Shown here piece after piece: positions 46,780 through 57,409 of a DNA stretch of 64,000 nucleotides. This DNA is from Gordonia terrae. Lineage in GTDB: Bacteria; Actinomycetota; Actinomycetes; Mycobacteriales; Mycobacteriaceae. A program made the position numbers and the translations under genes. Every line of letters starts with the position of its first letter. Within the stretch, counting starts at the first letter, position 1. The notes beneath the pieces are model-generated. The model saw only the letters and a list, made by a program, of their open reading frames with translations, ran no database searches and was not told where the DNA came from. The stretch spans positions 3,224,001 to 3,288,000 of the forward strand of contig NZ_CP016594.1 of the NCBI RefSeq assembly GCF_001698225.1, given 5' to 3'.

Positions 46780-47352
46780 TCATCGGAGGGGCCGGTACAT
46801 GGCCCACACCGTGGGACCGTCGAGCGGGAGCTCGAACTCCTCGGTCACCGTGAACCCGAAACGCTCGTAGAGCGGCACGTTGCGGACGTTCGAGCATTCG
46901 AGGTACGCGGGGCCGTCGATCTGGTCGAGCCGATGTCCCAGCAGCGAGGTGCCCACCCCGACTCCGTGCACCGGCGCCCCGATCTGGCCCAGGTACCAAT
47001 GCGGCTCCTTGGGTCGACGCTTGCCGAATTCTTCCTCGAGTTTCATCCCGCGACTCATCCGCGACCCCATCGCCCGGAAGAACCCGACCATCGACACGAC
47101 CTGTGCCGTCGCCGACACCTTGTGTCCCGGGGGATCCCACGCGGCCGCGCCGACCGGTTGGCCGTCGCGCATCGCGAGGTCGAGCGTCGCCTTCGGGCCG
47201 TGGCTGTACTTCAGCAGCGTGCGGAACATGACGAGGTGACGCGAGGTGTCCGGTTGCATCCACACCGTCACCGGGTCGTCGGCGAAGGCCTGCGCCAGGA
47301 GCGCTGCGGCGAGTTCGACGTCTGTGGTTGTGGACACGCTGACCGGGACCAT
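46780..47352 (-). CDS. GNAT family acetyltransferase (190 aa)
   Basis: The GNAT core is visible as GVGVGTSLLGHRLDQ (acetyl-CoA pyrophosphate loop, a Q/RxxGxG/A type site) followed by AYLECSNVRNVPLYERFGF and a last strand. The substrate is unknown. ATG 47352 (MVPVSVSTTTD) was chosen; the frame is open upstream to 47457 without similarity. Divergent from the livHMGF operon. Confidence 0.85.
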   Translation of the reverse strand: MVPVSVSTTTDVELAAALLAQAFADDPVTVWMQPDTSRHLVMFRTLLKYSHGPKATLDLAMRDGQPVGAAAWDPPGHKVSATAQVVSMVGFFRAMGSRMSRGMKLEEEFGKRRPKEPHWYLGQIGAPVHGVGVGTSLLGHRLDQIDGPAYLECSNVRNVPLYERFGFTVTEEFELPLDGPTVWAMYRPLR

Positions 47353-47490
47353 CGGACCAGCGTACGACCCGGATCGGGTCTCCGACAGCACATCGCGACT
47401 TCTCGGCGCGGTCGGTCGGCGCGAGAAGTTACCTCTGGGAAACGTCGTTGTCGCCACGTGGTGACGACGCTGGCGCTAATGTCCCGCAGG

Positions 47491-48867
47491 ATGACATCGC
47501 AACGCGCCGGCACCTCGCCGCAGACGCCGCCACGATGTGCTCTCGGCGAGGATTCCGATCTCGAGAGCCATCCCCCTGCTCCCCCGCCATCGGTACGACG
47601 CCCGGCGATCGCGATGCTGCTACTGCTCGCCGCGTCGATCCTGTGTGGACTGTTCGTCGCCTCGCCCGCGGTGGCCGCACCGGAGGACTCGGTACGCGTC
47701 TTCGGGGTGCTGCGCAACGGTGCGGACAAGGTCGAGGGCGTCGAGCTCGAGGCGAAGGACGCGTCGGGGACCGTCGTCGGCACGGCGACGTCGTCGGCGA
47801 CCGGGGCCTGGTCGATCAACGTGCCCCCGGGCCAGTACACGATCGTCGTCGACACCGATTCGCTCCCCGACGGCGTCGAGGTCCAGAAGTCGGAGTTGCC
47901 CGTCGACGTCAGCGGCGGAACGGCACGTCCGGTCATCTTCTCCTTCGGGGACGTCCGGACCGGCACCGAGGTGTCCGCGGTCGCCGAGCTGACGCGGCTG
48001 GCCATCGACGGGATCCGGTTCGGTCTGATCATCGCCATCACCGGGGTCGGTCTGAGCCTCATCTTCGGCACCACCGGACTGACGAACTTCGCCCATGGCG
48101 AGCTGGTGACACTCGGCGCGGTGATCGCGTGGGTGATCAACGTCAAGCTCGGGGTGCAACTCATCCCGGCGACGATCCTGGCGGTCATCGTCGGCGTCGG
48201 CATCGGGATCCTGAACGAACTCGGTCTGTGGAGACCGTTGCGAAGACGACGAACCGGGCTGATCGCCATGCTCGTCGTGTCGATCGGCCTGTCGCTGGTG
48301 CTCCGCTACCTGATCCTGATCTTCTTCTCCGACCGGGCCGAACCGTTCGACGACTATCAGGCGCAGACCCAGATCGGCTCCGGTCCGTTCGCGATCACAC
48401 CGGTGAACCTGGCCTGCATCGTCATCAGCATCGTGGTGTTGCTCGGCGTCGCGGTGTTGTTGCAGCGCACCAGGATCGGCAAGGCGATGCGCGCGGTCGC
48501 CGACAACAAGGACCTCGCCGAGTCGTCGGGTATCGACGTCGACCGCGTCATCCTGTTCGTATGGGCGCTGGCCGGCGGCCTGGCCACACTCGGCGGCGTG
48601 ATGTTCGCGCTCTCCGAACTCGGCGGCCGGGTCCAATGGGAGATGGGCTTCAAGCTCCTGCTGCTCATGTTCGCGGGCATCACACTCGGCGGACTCGGCA
48701 CGGCCTACGGCGCACTGCTGGGCTGTCTCATCGTCGGTCTGCTCGTCCAGTTGTCCACCTACATCCTCAGCCCCGACCTGAAGTACATCGGCGGCCTGCT
48801 GATCCTCATCATCATCCTGACCATCCGGCCCCAGGGCATTCTCGGATCTCGAGCGAGGATCGGCTGA
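47491..48867 (+). CDS. livH: Branched-chain amino acid ABC transporter permease with N-terminal extracytoplasmic domain (458 aa)
   Basis: Residues 30-60 form a signal-type hydrophobic segment ending ASPAVAA. A soluble beta domain of about 85 residues follows (VRVFGVLRNGADKVEGVEL, ATGAWSINVPPGQYTIVVD), resembling carboxypeptidase regulatory-like repeats. The LivH-type permease core then runs from ELTRLAIDGIRFGLIIAITG, with TGLTNFAHGELVTLGA and the coupling loop GIDVDRVILFVWALAGG. LivH forms the membrane channel with LivM. ATG 47491 has TAATGT 8 bases upstream; another in-frame ATG lies at 47479. Confidence 0.9.
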   Translation: MTSQRAGTSPQTPPRCALGEDSDLESHPPAPPPSVRRPAIAMLLLLAASILCGLFVASPAVAAPEDSVRVFGVLRNGADKVEGVELEAKDASGTVVGTATSSATGAWSINVPPGQYTIVVDTDSLPDGVEVQKSELPVDVSGGTARPVIFSFGDVRTGTEVSAVAELTRLAIDGIRFGLIIAITGVGLSLIFGTTGLTNFAHGELVTLGAVIAWVINVKLGVQLIPATILAVIVGVGIGILNELGLWRPLRRRRTGLIAMLVVSIGLSLVLRYLILIFFSDRAEPFDDYQAQTQIGSGPFAITPVNLACIVISIVVLLGVAVLLQRTRIGKAMRAVADNKDLAESSGIDVDRVILFVWALAGGLATLGGVMFALSELGGRVQWEMGFKLLLLMFAGITLGGLGTAYGALLGCLIVGLLVQLSTYILSPDLKYIGGLLILIIILTIRPQGILGSRARIG

Positions 48868-48870
48868 CCC

Positions 48871-49852
48871 ATGGACATCATCTCAGCGCTTCAGATAGCC
48901 ATCGCGCAGCTCATCGGTCCATCGGCGATCTTCTACGCCCTGCTGGCCATCGGCCTGAACCTGCACTTCGGCTACGCCGGACTGCTCAACTTCGGCCAGA
49001 TCGCCTTCGCCCTGCTCGGCGGTTACGGCGTGGGCATCATGGCCGTCAACTACGACCAGCCGCTCTGGCTGGGCGGGATCATCGGCATCGCCGCCGCCGG
49101 GATGCTGGCGGTCGTTCTCGGCCTTCCCACCCTGCGCCTGCGGGCGGACTACCTGGCGATCGTCACCATCGCGGCGTCGGAGATCCTGCGCCTGGTCTTC
49201 CGGTCGACCTCCGCCGACGACTTCACCCGCTCCACCAACGGCATCTACGGCTACGCCGGCAGTTTCTTCTCCATCAGCCCGTTCGACAACGGCAAGCAGT
49301 ACTCGTTCCTCGGCGTCAAGTTCCTCGGTGGCGACCTGTGGTCGATGGTGGTCGGCTGGATCGTCGTCGCGCTCTTGTGTCTGATGGTCTATCTCCTCGT
49401 CCGCAGTCCGTGGGGACGCGTGCTCAAGGCGGTCCGGGAGGACGAGGACGCCGCGCGGTCGCTCGGCAAGAACGCCTACTTCTACAAGATGCAGGCCCTG
49501 GTGCTCGGCGGCTGTATCGGTGGGCTGGCGGGAGTGTTCAACGCATTCGCCACCCAATCGATCAATCCCGACTTCTACTCGACGGCACAGACGTTCTTCG
49601 CCTACGGCGCACTGATCCTCGGCGGTGCGGCGACGGTGTTCGGCCCGGTGCTCGGCGCGATGTTGTTCTGGTTCCTGCTCGCGATTCCCGACGCGCTGTT
49701 GCGTCAGGCCACATCCGGCGACGACCCACTGCTGAATCTGTCGGCGCAGCAGGTCGGCGCATTCCGCTACGTGCTGCTCGGTCTGGCGATCATCCTGATG
49801 ATGGTGTTCAGACCCCAGGGACTGCTCGGCAACAAGAGGGAGGTGCAGCTCG

Positions 49853-49860
<8 letters not shown>
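48871..49860 (+). CDS. livM: Branched-chain amino acid ABC transporter permease (329 aa)
   Basis: LivM family: GYAGLLNFGQIAFALLGGYG, LRADYLAIVTIAASEILRLV, and the coupling segment SPWGRVLKAVREDEDAARSLGKN. Partner of LivH. The start is three bases after the livH stop and its last 8 bases overlap livG, so it is a single translation unit. Confidence 0.96.
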
Positions 49861-50898
<1,038 letters not shown>

Positions 50899-50902
<4 letters not shown>

Positions 50903-51714
50903 GCACCGAGCCCGAACCCGGGCAGTTGACGCCGGCGCAGCTCGCGGCCACTGCCGAGGAGCATCGCAAACTCGCGGGAAACGCACTGATGCGCGCCGAC
51001 GACATCACCGCCGGTTATCTCCCCGGCATCAACATCCTCGAGGAGTGCAACTTCTACCTCGGTGACGGTGAGATCGTCGGGATCATCGGCCCCAACGGCG
51101 CCGGCAAGTCGACTCTGCTGAAGACGCTGTTCGGACTGATTCCCGTGCGCGAGGGTTCGGTCACGCTCCGTGGCGACGACATCACCTCAGCGAAGGCGCA
51201 CGTCCTCGTCGACAAGGGTGTCGGCTACGTTCCGCAGACACAGAACGTCTTCCCCGCCTTGACGATCGAAGAGAATCTGGAGATGGGCGTCTACCTGCGG
51301 CCCAAGACCTTCGCCACGAGGTTCGAGTTCGTCTCGGAGCTCTTCCCGCTGCTCTCCGAGAGGCGAAAGGTGAAGGCGGGCGCACTCTCCGGTGGTGAGC
51401 GGCAGATGGTCGCCATGGGACGCGCCCTGATGATGGACCCGGCGGTGCTACTGCTCGACGAGCCGTCGGCGGGCCTGTCCCCGATGTTCCAGGACGAGGT
51501 GTTCATCCGCTGCAAGGCGATCAACGCCACCGGTGTCTCGATCATCATGGTCGAGCAGAACGCCCGCCGCTGCCTGCAGATCTGCGACCGCGGCTATGTG
51601 CTCGATCAGGGCCGCAACGCCTACACCGACACGGGCCGCAACCTCGCCAACGACCCCAAGATCATCGAGCTCTACCTCGGCACGCTCGCGGGCAGTTCGG
51701 AGAAGAAGGCGTGA
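50899..51714 (+). CDS. livF: Branched-chain amino acid ABC transporter ATP-binding protein (271 aa)
   Basis: LivF-type ATPase: Walker A GPNGAGKST, LSGGERQMVAMGRAL, Walker B VLLLDEPSAGLSP, VEQNA H-loop replacement typical of LivF. It has about 30 extra residues at the N-terminus. Last gene of the operon; a bidirectional terminator follows. Confidence 0.95.
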
Positions 51715-51787
51715 GCCGTCGGCCTGTGCCGTGACCGCTGCCGCCGACGCGTTGGGCGACAACGGGATACGAGATCAGGACCGCTGA

Positions 51788-51827
51788 CACGACGAGACCC
51801 CCGGCCGGAACCGGGGGTCTCGTCGTG
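51788..51827. terminator. Bidirectional terminator between livF and livJ
   Basis: Perfect 17-bp stem CACGACGAGACCCCCGG / CCGGGGGTCTCGTCGTG with a 6-base loop, between convergent genes. Confidence 0.9.
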
Positions 51828-51837
51828 TGCGGGGGTT

Positions 51838-53202
51838 CTACTGCGCTGCGACCGAGACGTATTTGCGCGTCGGGGTGAGCAGGGCGTTGTTGTCGTCGAA
51901 CTCGAGTACACCGTAGGAGCCGACGCTCGGCTCCCCGGCGGCGTTGAAGGCCAGGTTGCCGGTCTTGCCGACGTAGGCGATCGTCTTGCCGCCGTTCAGC
52001 AGTTCCAGGCAGGCCTGGTACGAGTCGCAGTTCTCGTCACCGTTGGTCACGCCGATGATGTTGGCCGCGATCGTCCTACCGTCGGTCGACTTGGCTGCGG
52101 TGGCCGCGAGTGCGCTCAGCACGGCGGCGTCGTAGCTCTCGCCCGAGTAGTTGAAGTCGATGAGTTCGCTGTCGAGCTCCTTCAGTGCCGCCTGGAACTC
52201 CCCGCTGGTCTGGGTCAGCGGGGTCGTTCCCTTCATGCCCTTGAGGAGACCCGGTCCCACCGATTCACCCAACGCGTTGCCCATGTTGCCGTCGACGCCG
52301 TAGACGAGCTTGCCGTCGCTCGGACCGATTCCGACCTCGTGCATGCGCGTGATGATCTTGGCGCTTTCCTCGAATCCGATGACCGCGATGCCGTCCGGGT
52401 CGAAGTTCTTCACTTGATCGACCTCGGCGTTGAACGACTGTGCGTTCGGGTCGTAGATGATCTTCTGGATCTGGTCGGCCGGGACGCCGGCCGCCTCGAG
52501 ATCCCGAACGGTGTTGTCGGCCAGTCCCGTTCCGTACGGATCGTTGAGCGCGAGGATCGACACGCGCTGCACCCCGTCCTCGGCCATGGTCTGCGAGAGC
52601 GCCTGCGCCTGGAGGACATCGGCGGGTGCGGTGCGGAAGTACTGACCCTTGTCCTGGTAACAGGTGAACTCGTCGGAGGTGTTCGCCGGCGAGAACATGA
52701 CCGCGCCCGCGTTTGCGACCTTGTCGATGACCTTCAGCGACACCGAGGACGACGCGGCGCCGATGATGACCTGGGTGCCGGCACTGAGTTCGCGGTCCAC
52801 GGTGGCGTTGGCGGTGTCGGTGGTGGTATCCCCCGAGTCACCGGTGACGAGCTCGACCGGCTGGTCGAGGACCCCGCCCGCGGCGTTGATGTCCTTGACC
52901 GCGAGGTTCACACCCGCTTCCATGGGCGGCCCCAGGAAGGCCAGCGATCCGGTCGCCGGGAGCAGGGTGCCGATCTTCAGCGCGGCGGTGCTGGCCGGGC
53001 CTGGGGTGGCCTTCGGCGGGTTGCACGCCAGCTTCTGCGCGAGGCCAAGACCCGGAGGTGCGGGCGTGGACTCCACTGCGGCGCTCGACGACGCCTCGGA
53101 ACCTCCGTCAGAACCCGAATCAGAGCTGCTGCAGCCGGCGACCACCAGCGCTGCCGCCGCGGTCACGACCACTGCCCCGCTCCTCAAAAAGCGTAAGGAC
53201 AT
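51838..53202 (-). CDS. livJ: Branched-chain amino acid ABC transporter substrate-binding lipoprotein (454 aa)
   Basis: Lipobox VVAGC near residue 24, then a Ser/Gly/Asp linker and a type I periplasmic-binding (LivJ/Leu-Ile-Val-binding) fold: KIGTLLPATGSLAFLGPPMEAGVNLAVKDINAAGG, VIIGAASSS, FSPANTSDEFT. It is longer than E. coli LivJ because of an insert near the N-terminus (LACNPPKATPGPAS). ATG 53202 with AAGGAG upstream. It faces livF, so the binding protein and channel genes are convergent, each with its own promoter. The true ligand may be urea, amides or branched-chain amino acids. Confidence 0.92.
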   Translation of the reverse strand: MSLRFLRSGAVVVTAAAALVVAGCSSSDSGSDGGSEASSSAAVESTPAPPGLGLAQKLACNPPKATPGPASTAALKIGTLLPATGSLAFLGPPMEAGVNLAVKDINAAGGVLDQPVELVTGDSGDTTTDTANATVDRELSAGTQVIIGAASSSVSLKVIDKVANAGAVMFSPANTSDEFTCYQDKGQYFRTAPADVLQAQALSQTMAEDGVQRVSILALNDPYGTGLADNTVRDLEAAGVPADQIQKIIYDPNAQSFNAEVDQVKNFDPDGIAVIGFEESAKIITRMHEVGIGPSDGKLVYGVDGNMGNALGESVGPGLLKGMKGTTPLTQTSGEFQAALKELDSELIDFNYSGESYDAAVLSALAATAAKSTDGRTIAANIIGVTNGDENCDSYQACLELLNGGKTIAYVGKTGNLAFNAAGEPSVGSYGVLEFDDNNALLTPTRKYVSVAAQ

Positions 53203-53396
53203 CGATGCTCTCCTTGCGTCTGGCCTGCGCGTTCGGCGTTCGGCCTGTGCGTTCGGCATTTGTGACGAGGACGGCACCTCTGAGTACAGCGGACCGCGCC
53301 TCGCTGGAGAAAAGCTAGCGCGATCTTGTTGCGGCTGCGTAAAGACAGTGAAACTGGCTTGCGCACAGACGCATTGCGTCGGCGAGGCGCTCGTGG

Positions 53397-54017
53397 TCAG
53401 TCGCTCCCGAGGGTCTCCACGACAACCTGCGCAACGGCTTTCATCGTGGTCCTGCGGTCCATCGCCGCGCGCTGGATCCATTTGAACGCGTCGGGCTCGG
53501 AGAGGGCCTGCTTCTTCATCAGCAACCCCTTCGCCCGCTCCACGAGCTTGCGGGTCTCCAGCCGCTCGTTCATGGTCGCGACCTCGCGCTCGAGCTGTTT
53601 GAGCTCCTGGTAACGGCTCACCGCCACCTCGATGGCCGGGACCAGGTCGGCCTTCGTGAACGGTTTGACCAGGTAGGCCATCGCGCCTGCGTCACGCGCC
53701 TTGTCGATGAAGTCCCGCTGACTGAACGCGGTCAGCATGACAACCGGCGCGAGACGCTTCTCGGCGATCTCGGTTGCCGCATCGATGCCGTCACGAACGG
53801 GCATCTTGATGTCCATGATGACGAGGTCGGGCGACAGCGACTCGGTCAGTTCCACCGCGACCTGCCCGTTCGGCGCTTCCCCGACGACGTCGTACCCCTC
53901 TTCGCGGAGCATCTCGATCAGGTCCATCCGGATCAAGGAATCGTCCTCGGCCACCAGAACCCGATGCGTTGTCGTGGTCTCACCGGCTGCTGTCGTCGCA
54001 CTGTCGGTCACCGTCAC
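53397..54017 (-). CDS. pdtaR: ANTAR-domain response regulator PdtaR (206 aa)
   Basis: Receiver domain with the acidic pair EDD, phospho-acceptor Asp in VIMDIKMP, and Lys in LVKPF, followed by a coiled linker (LKQLEREVATMNERLETRKLVERAKG) and the ANTAR RNA-binding domain (DAFKWIQRAAMDRRTTMKAVAQVV). Very close to M. tuberculosis Rv1626, the partner of the PdtaS histidine kinase, which binds hairpins in nascent RNA and acts on antitermination. GTG 54017 is preferred since AGGAGG stands 5 bases upstream; an ATG at 54020 is adjacent. Confidence 0.95.
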   Translation of the reverse strand: MTVTDSATTAAGETTTTHRVLVAEDDSLIRMDLIEMLREEGYDVVGEAPNGQVAVELTESLSPDLVIMDIKMPVRDGIDAATEIAEKRLAPVVMLTAFSQRDFIDKARDAGAMAYLVKPFTKADLVPAIEVAVSRYQELKQLEREVATMNERLETRKLVERAKGLLMKKQALSEPDAFKWIQRAAMDRRTTMKAVAQVVVETLGSD

Positions 54018-54131
54018 CATCCCCTCCTTCACGTCGCTCACGCCGCGTCCGTGTGCACGCAGAGTACCGGTTGGCAGGCCGCTCGGCCGATCATCTAGAG
54101 TTGGACTCCGGCGCGGGGCGACCCGTGTACT

Positions 54132-54206
54132 GGCCCCCGTAGCCCAATTGGCAGAGGCAACGGATTCAAAACCCGTCCAGTGTCAGTTCGAGTCTGACCG
54201 GGGGCA
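54132..54206 (+). tRNA. tRNA-Leu (CAA)
   Basis: Seven-bp acceptor stem GCCCCCG/CGGGGGC, D arm, T arm GTCAG-TTCGAGT-CTGAC and anticodon loop TTCAAAA giving CAA. No CCA is encoded. The variable region is only about 5 bases, and the last anticodon-stem pair is A-C; both are odd for leucine, so the assignment rests on the anticodon loop. Confidence 0.8.
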
Positions 54207-54347
54207 CGTAAAAAACCTGCTTGCAGGGTGGTTTGTTCTCTGTTGGCCGTGTCATGCACGTATGACGCATGGCAATTGCATGACAATTGGCCCCCCGCAC
54301 CTAGTTTCTACCCCGTCGGTCGCCACAGGTCCTGAGCGATCGCGACG

Positions 54348-54572
54348 ATGTGCCACCCGGCCAGCGTGGCGGACGGCATGCGGCACGTGATCCTCGAGGA
54401 GTTCACCTCCGACAACGTCACCGCCCTCCGAGTGGAGGTCACCTACACGATGCAGAACGGTGAGCAATTCACCCTCCCGGCGGTCACCCGCACCAAGGTC
54501 GAGAACGGTGCGATCACGGAATACCTCATCTTCATGGATGTCAGCCCGGTGGTTGCCGCGACGTCGGGCTAG
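54348..54572 (+). pseudogene. Truncated SnoaL/NTF2-like fragment beside the tRNA
   Basis: The frame reads GMRHVILEEFTSDNVTALRVEVTYTM and FTLPAVTRTKVENGAITEYLIFMDVSPV, the C-terminal half of a SnoaL-like (ketosteroid isomerase fold) protein. The N-terminal half is missing upstream, where the frame meets the region just after the tRNA. The remainder is uninterrupted up to its stop at 54572. It may be a remnant left by an insertion. A very short real protein is less likely. Confidence 0.6.
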
Positions 54573-54648
54573 GGCATCCATCGAGGTTGAGCCGAGTGCC
54601 ATCCCGCGCATCCCATTCGCGACTTCTCAACGACGAGAGAGTTTTCCT

Positions 54649-56427
54649 TTGCGACGCACTGTCAGTTCCAGATTGTCCGGTGGTTCCGCGCTGTGCGCGT
54701 CTCTGTGCGCTTCAGCGCTTCTAGCGGTTGTCGCCAGTGGCTGCTCGAGTTCGGACCCGACGCCGTCGGCTCAACCCGCCGACAAACCGAACATCCTCAT
54801 GGTCTTGCTCGACGACCTCGGTTACACCGACCTCGGTCCCTACGGTGGTGATGCAGCGACCCCCAACATCGACTCGCTCGCCCAAGAATCGCTGCAGTTC
54901 ACGAACTTCCACGCCTACCCGGTCTGCGCGCCCACCCGGGCCGCATTGATGACCGGCCAGGACCCCCACCGGGTCGGGCTGGGTTCGATGGAGGGGTTCA
55001 CCGCGCCCGGCGTACCGACGACGACTCCGGGATACCAGGGAACACTGGAAGGCGAGTACACCGGTGTGGCCGAGGTCCTCGCAGGAACCGACTACTCGAC
55101 CTTCCAGGTCGGCAAGTGGCACCTCGGCGAGGAGCCCGGGCAGACTCCTCGCGACCTCGGTTTCGAGCAGAACTTCACCATGTACGACGGGGCCGCTTCG
55201 CACTACGCCGACAAGTTGCGGCACGCTCCTCGCGACATACCACCGGTGGACACGGTTGTCTATGAACGCAACGGAGCGCCCATCGAAGAGTTGCCCGACG
55301 ACTTCTACTCCACCCACGCGTACACCGATGAGATGCTGCGCATGATCGACCAGAACGAGGAGACGGACAAGCCGTTCTTCGGATATCTTGCCTACACCGC
55401 GGTCCACGATCCCCTCCACGTGCCCGACGAGGCGCTGATCCAGAAGTACCTCGACGAGTATCTGGACGACAACGACTTCCGAGCGATGCGCACCGAACGC
55501 ATCAACCGACTCGCCGAACGGGGCCTCATCAACAAGAACGTCGCCACGCGTTGGCCGGTTCAGACACCCGAATGGGACAGTCTAAATCAAGGGCAACGCC
55601 GCGACCTCGCCTATCGAATGGCCGTGTACGCAGCCATGATCGACGACGTCGATCAGCAGATCGGACGTCTGACGGATCGTCTGCGCGAGACCGGGGAATA
55701 CGACAACACCCTGATCGTCCTGACCAGCGACAACGGCGCCGCCAGCGCGTCGCGAACCGTCTACACCGCCAAACCGGGTGCCGCAGAATGGCAGGACGAG
55801 CACTATCAGCGCACCGGCGACGTCGAATCCTACGGTGCGCCAGGGTCGTACCCGACTCTCGGACTACCGAACGCACAAGTGTCATCGGGTCCGTATTTCC
55901 ATTCCAAGACAACCGTTTTCGAAGGCGGTACGCGCGTGCCGACCCTCGTGAAGACACCAGGTGACAGTGGTTCGTCATCGGGTCCCCGCGTGATCGACAC
56001 CTACACGCACGTGGTGGATCTGTACCCGACCTTCACCGAATACGCGGGCACGGAAACGGTTGCCGGTGAGCCGCTTCTCGGCGACTCGGCCAAGCCCCTG
56101 CTAGACGGGACGTCGGACAGTGTCGGCACCGACGAGTTCGGTATGGAGCTCTTCGGGCATCGCGTCTTCCGCGAAGGCGACTGGAAGCTCGTCTACGCAC
56201 CAGCGGTGGCCGGCGGGACAGGTCGTAACGCGCTCTACGACCTCGCTGCCGACCCCGGTGAGACCGCCGACGTGTCGACCCAGAACCCAGAGGTCGTCCA
56301 ACGACTCTCGACCAAGTGGGATCAGTACGCGCGCGACAACGGTGTTGTCCCAGCGCCGTTCGAGGCAGTCGAGGCGGCGGCACCCCGGGTCGCATCCCTG
56401 ATGTACTCCATCGACTGGACGAACTAG
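54649..56427 (+). CDS. Cysteine-type sulfatase, lipoprotein (592 aa)
   Basis: The signal peptide ends in the lipobox VASGC (Cys 32), so it acts outside the membrane. The sulfatase signature VCAPTRAALMTGQ carries Cys 93 in CxPxR, the site converted to formylglycine. Metal ligands are LLDDLGYTD (Asp 55/56) and the later SDNGAAS; VGKWHLG holds the catalytic Lys and His. The substrate may be a sulfate ester of lipid, sugar or steroid. No ATG fits the N-terminus: TTG 54649 with GAGAG upstream is the likely start. The gene for its activating enzyme follows 11 bp later. Confidence 0.92.
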   Translation: MRRTVSSRLSGGSALCASLCASALLAVVASGCSSSDPTPSAQPADKPNILMVLLDDLGYTDLGPYGGDAATPNIDSLAQESLQFTNFHAYPVCAPTRAALMTGQDPHRVGLGSMEGFTAPGVPTTTPGYQGTLEGEYTGVAEVLAGTDYSTFQVGKWHLGEEPGQTPRDLGFEQNFTMYDGAASHYADKLRHAPRDIPPVDTVVYERNGAPIEELPDDFYSTHAYTDEMLRMIDQNEETDKPFFGYLAYTAVHDPLHVPDEALIQKYLDEYLDDNDFRAMRTERINRLAERGLINKNVATRWPVQTPEWDSLNQGQRRDLAYRMAVYAAMIDDVDQQIGRLTDRLRETGEYDNTLIVLTSDNGAASASRTVYTAKPGAAEWQDEHYQRTGDVESYGAPGSYPTLGLPNAQVSSGPYFHSKTTVFEGGTRVPTLVKTPGDSGSSSGPRVIDTYTHVVDLYPTFTEYAGTETVAGEPLLGDSAKPLLDGTSDSVGTDEFGMELFGHRVFREGDWKLVYAPAVAGGTGRNALYDLAADPGETADVSTQNPEVVQRLSTKWDQYARDNGVVPAPFEAVEAAAPRVASLMYSIDWTN

Positions 56428-56437
56428 GGCGCGCGGT

Positions 56438-57409
56438 ATGAGCGGTGACAACGACACGCCCCCATGCTGTGCACCGTCCTCGGCCCCTTCCGGCCGGGGA
56501 CGGTCGTCGGCGGTCGCCGCGCCGTCGAAGAGCGCACCGCGACAAGAGCGCTCACGGATACCTCTCCTCGACATCAGAGCGGGCCGCTTCGCCATGGGTG
56601 ACCACTTCGCGGAGGGATACCCTCAGGACGGCGAGGGGCCGGTCCACGAAGTCGACCTGCCCGCTTTCCGCCTCGCGGCGACGCCCGTGACGAACGCCCA
56701 GTTTGCAACCTTCGTCAAGGAGACCGGTCACGTCACCACCGCCGAGCAGTTCGGGGTGTCCGCCGTGTTCCACCTCGCGTTCGCCGGCGACAGCTCGGCG
56801 ATTCTCCACCGGCTGGAGCAGACCCCCTGGTGGCTCGCGGTAAAAGGCGCCGACTGGAAACACCCGCATGGACCCGGCACGAACATCTCCGACCGACAGA
56901 ATCACCCCGTCGTGCACGTGTCATGGGCCGATGCGACGGCCTACTGCGACTGGGCGGGCACCCGCCTACCGACCGAGGCCGAGTGGGAGTACGCGGCACG
57001 CGGCGGCACGGACGGGCGTCGGTACCCGTGGGGAGATGAGCTCACGCCCCACGGTCAGTGGAGATGCAACATCTGGCAGGGCAGCTTCCCCGTCGAGAAC
57101 ACCGAGGACGACGGCCACCTCACCACCGCGCCGGTCAAGAGCTACCGCTCGAACGGATTCGGCCTCTACCAGATGGCCGGCAACGTCTGGGAGTGGTGCC
57201 AGGACTGGTTCGACAACACGTACTACGAACGCTCACAAAGAGTGTCACCAACCGGCCCCACCGATGGTGAGCGTCGGGTCATGCGCGGCGGCTCATACCT
57301 CTGCCACGACTCGTACTGCAACCGCTATCGGATCTCCGCACGGTCGTCGAACACTCCCGAGTCGACGGCCGCGAACATCGGTTTCCGGTGTGCACGGTCA
57401 GCCCTCTAG
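56438..57409 (+). CDS. Formylglycine-generating enzyme (323 aa)
   Basis: SUMF1/FGE fold. FAMGDHFAEGYPQDGEGPVHEVDLP opens it, HPVVHVSWADATAYCDWAG and RLPTEAEWEYAARGG form the core, MAGNVWEWCQDWF follows, and VMRGGSYLCHDSYCNRYR carries the copper-binding Cys pair (C-x4-C). It oxidises the sulfatase CxPxR cysteine to formylglycine, presumably before export. The N-terminal 40 residues are Pro/Ser-rich with two Cys. Its stop TAG shares the palindrome CTAG with the stop of the convergent small gene. Confidence 0.95.
   Translation: MSGDNDTPPCCAPSSAPSGRGRSSAVAAPSKSAPRQERSRIPLLDIRAGRFAMGDHFAEGYPQDGEGPVHEVDLPAFRLAATPVTNAQFATFVKETGHVTTAEQFGVSAVFHLAFAGDSSAILHRLEQTPWWLAVKGADWKHPHGPGTNISDRQNHPVVHVSWADATAYCDWAGTRLPTEAEWEYAARGGTDGRRYPWGDELTPHGQWRCNIWQGSFPVENTEDDGHLTTAPVKSYRSNGFGLYQMAGNVWEWCQDWFDNTYYERSQRVSPTGPTDGERRVMRGGSYLCHDSYCNRYRISARSSNTPESTAANIGFRCARSAL

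Noticed and set aside
54207..54347. Phage attachment site copy after the tRNA
   Set aside because: No integrase and no repeated tRNA 3' end is visible in the window.
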